Source of the DNA: Desulfobacteraceae bacterium
GTDB taxonomy: Bacteria > Desulfobacterota > Desulfobacteria > Desulfobacterales > Desulfobacteraceae
Length of the DNA: 6,969 nucleotides
Assembly: GCA_030638935.1 (NCBI GenBank)
Contig: DAOWDR010000084.1
Span: 1-6,969 of the forward strand
Direction: 5' to 3'
Shown: positions 6,660-6,969 of the stretch, piece by piece
Numbering within the stretch: the stretch's first letter is position 1
Layout: every line of letters begins with the position of its first letter
Notes under the pieces: generated by a model
Seen by the model: the letters and a program-made list of their open reading frames with translations, nothing else
What the model was told of the DNA's origin: nothing
Database searches by the model: none
Translations under genes and position numbers: made by a program

Positions 6660-6969
6660 TAAAAATTCCTTTCCATTGGTTTGGATAAAAAAAATAATAG
6701 AGTATCAGAGCTGAATACCAGCAGATGACCATGGAAAAAAGGTCATGACTCGGGAAATGGGCACCTCTTACCTGCTGACCAATTCCGTAAATACCCCCCA
6801 TTACGAATCCTGGGGCAAGGCCGTATCGTCGAAGGGGAGAGCCTATATGGCGCAGCAGAAAATAGAGACTGAAAAAGGCATATCCGCCTGAGGCATGTCC
6901 GGATGGAAATGCCTCTCCAAAAGGAAGACCGTCAGGGATGGAATCAAACAAACGGATATAGGGCAAAGA
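6652..6969 (-). CDS. PAP2-family lipid phosphatase, C-terminal part (5' end beyond window)
   Basis: The - strand frame is open from the right edge to TAA at 6654-6652, giving the last 105 residues of a membrane phosphatase of the PAP2 (PgpB/LpxE-like) superfamily. Two of the three family motifs are visible: the PSGH block (EAFPSGHASGGYAF) and the third-motif block GQQVRGAHFPSHDLFS. In the latter the His-Asp pair is kept, but the usual Ser-Arg reads Gly-Gln with an Arg three residues later, a pattern I associate with one PAP2 subfamily. The first motif (KxxxxxxRP) must lie outside the window. Three hydrophobic helices are apparent, the last running to YYFFYPNQW. Members act at the periplasmic membrane face on phosphatidic acid, PG-phosphate, undecaprenyl diphosphate or lipid A. 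As the promoter-proximal gene of the visible block, it may supply lipid-phosphate removal next to head-group transfer. A start at the TTG at 6966 is not credible, because the protein would lack its N-terminal helices. Confidence 0.9.
   Translation of the reverse strand, partial: SLPYIRLFDSIPDGLPFGEAFPSGHASGGYAFFSLYFLLRHIGSPLRRYGLAPGFVMGGIYGIGQQVRGAHFPSHDLFSMVICWYSALILYYFFYPNQWKGIFND
6667..6671 (-). promoter_or_regulatory. Ribosome binding site of the LtaS-like gene
   Basis: The - strand reads AAGGA followed by a 7-base AT-rich spacer and the ATG at 6659-6657. The site lies inside the last codons of the PAP2 gene, and the start codon itself overlaps that gene's end, so the two are arranged for coupled translation. 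It supports the chosen start. Confidence 0.6.

Overview
The window looks like a piece of a Gram-negative chromosome of moderate to low GC, most consistent with a Desulfobacterota (deltaproteobacterial, Desulfobacter/Desulfobacula-like) genome. The Gram-negative call rests on a DgkA of the E. coli type, an OmpR/EnvZ-style two-component pair and a sigma-54 (NtrC-type) activator. The genus-level guess is impression only. No tRNA, rRNA, CRISPR array, insertion sequence or integrase is visible.

Left part, + strand (1-1793). The window opens inside the C-terminal third of a short-chain dehydrogenase/reductase-like protein that ends at 226. A 109-base gap follows, then a complete PAS - AAA+ - Fis-HTH sigma-54-dependent activator (336-1793) resembling the RocR/arginine-utilisation type. 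Its AAA+ core has a slightly altered sigma-54 contact loop (GAFTGS).

Middle (1790-2190). This apparently non-coding stretch is a genomic scar. On the - strand, 1790-1927 encodes the C-terminal 45 residues of a membrane protein (probably an MFS-type transporter). On the + strand, 1922-2098 encodes the C-terminal 58 residues of a TerB-family protein. Both fragments lack their N-termini and meet head to head at about 1920-1927, as if one deletion had removed the shared promoter region and the front of two divergent genes. The transporter remnant's stop codon overlaps the activator's stop. I see no gene in 2099-2190.

Right part, - strand (2191-6969). Five genes run leftwards in tight array: PAP2-family phosphatase (cut by the window edge), LtaS/MdoB-like membrane phosphotransferase, diacylglycerol kinase dgkA, OmpR/PhoB-type response regulator and HAMP sensor histidine kinase. 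The junctions are an 8-base overlap, a 4-base ATGA overlap, a 70-base gap that carries a plausible internal promoter, and another 4-base ATGA overlap.

Taken together, the right block reads as a self-contained envelope lipid/glycan modification unit. The LtaS-like enzyme probably moves a phospholipid head group onto an envelope acceptor and releases diacylglycerol. DgkA would turn that diacylglycerol back into phosphatidic acid, and the PAP2 enzyme would remove phosphate from a lipid substrate. The two-component system probably senses the periplasm and controls the block. The layout recalls the enterobacterial eptA(pmrC)-basRS(pmrAB) operon, but with an LtaS-type rather than an EptA-type transferase. 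This functional link is inference from gene order and families.
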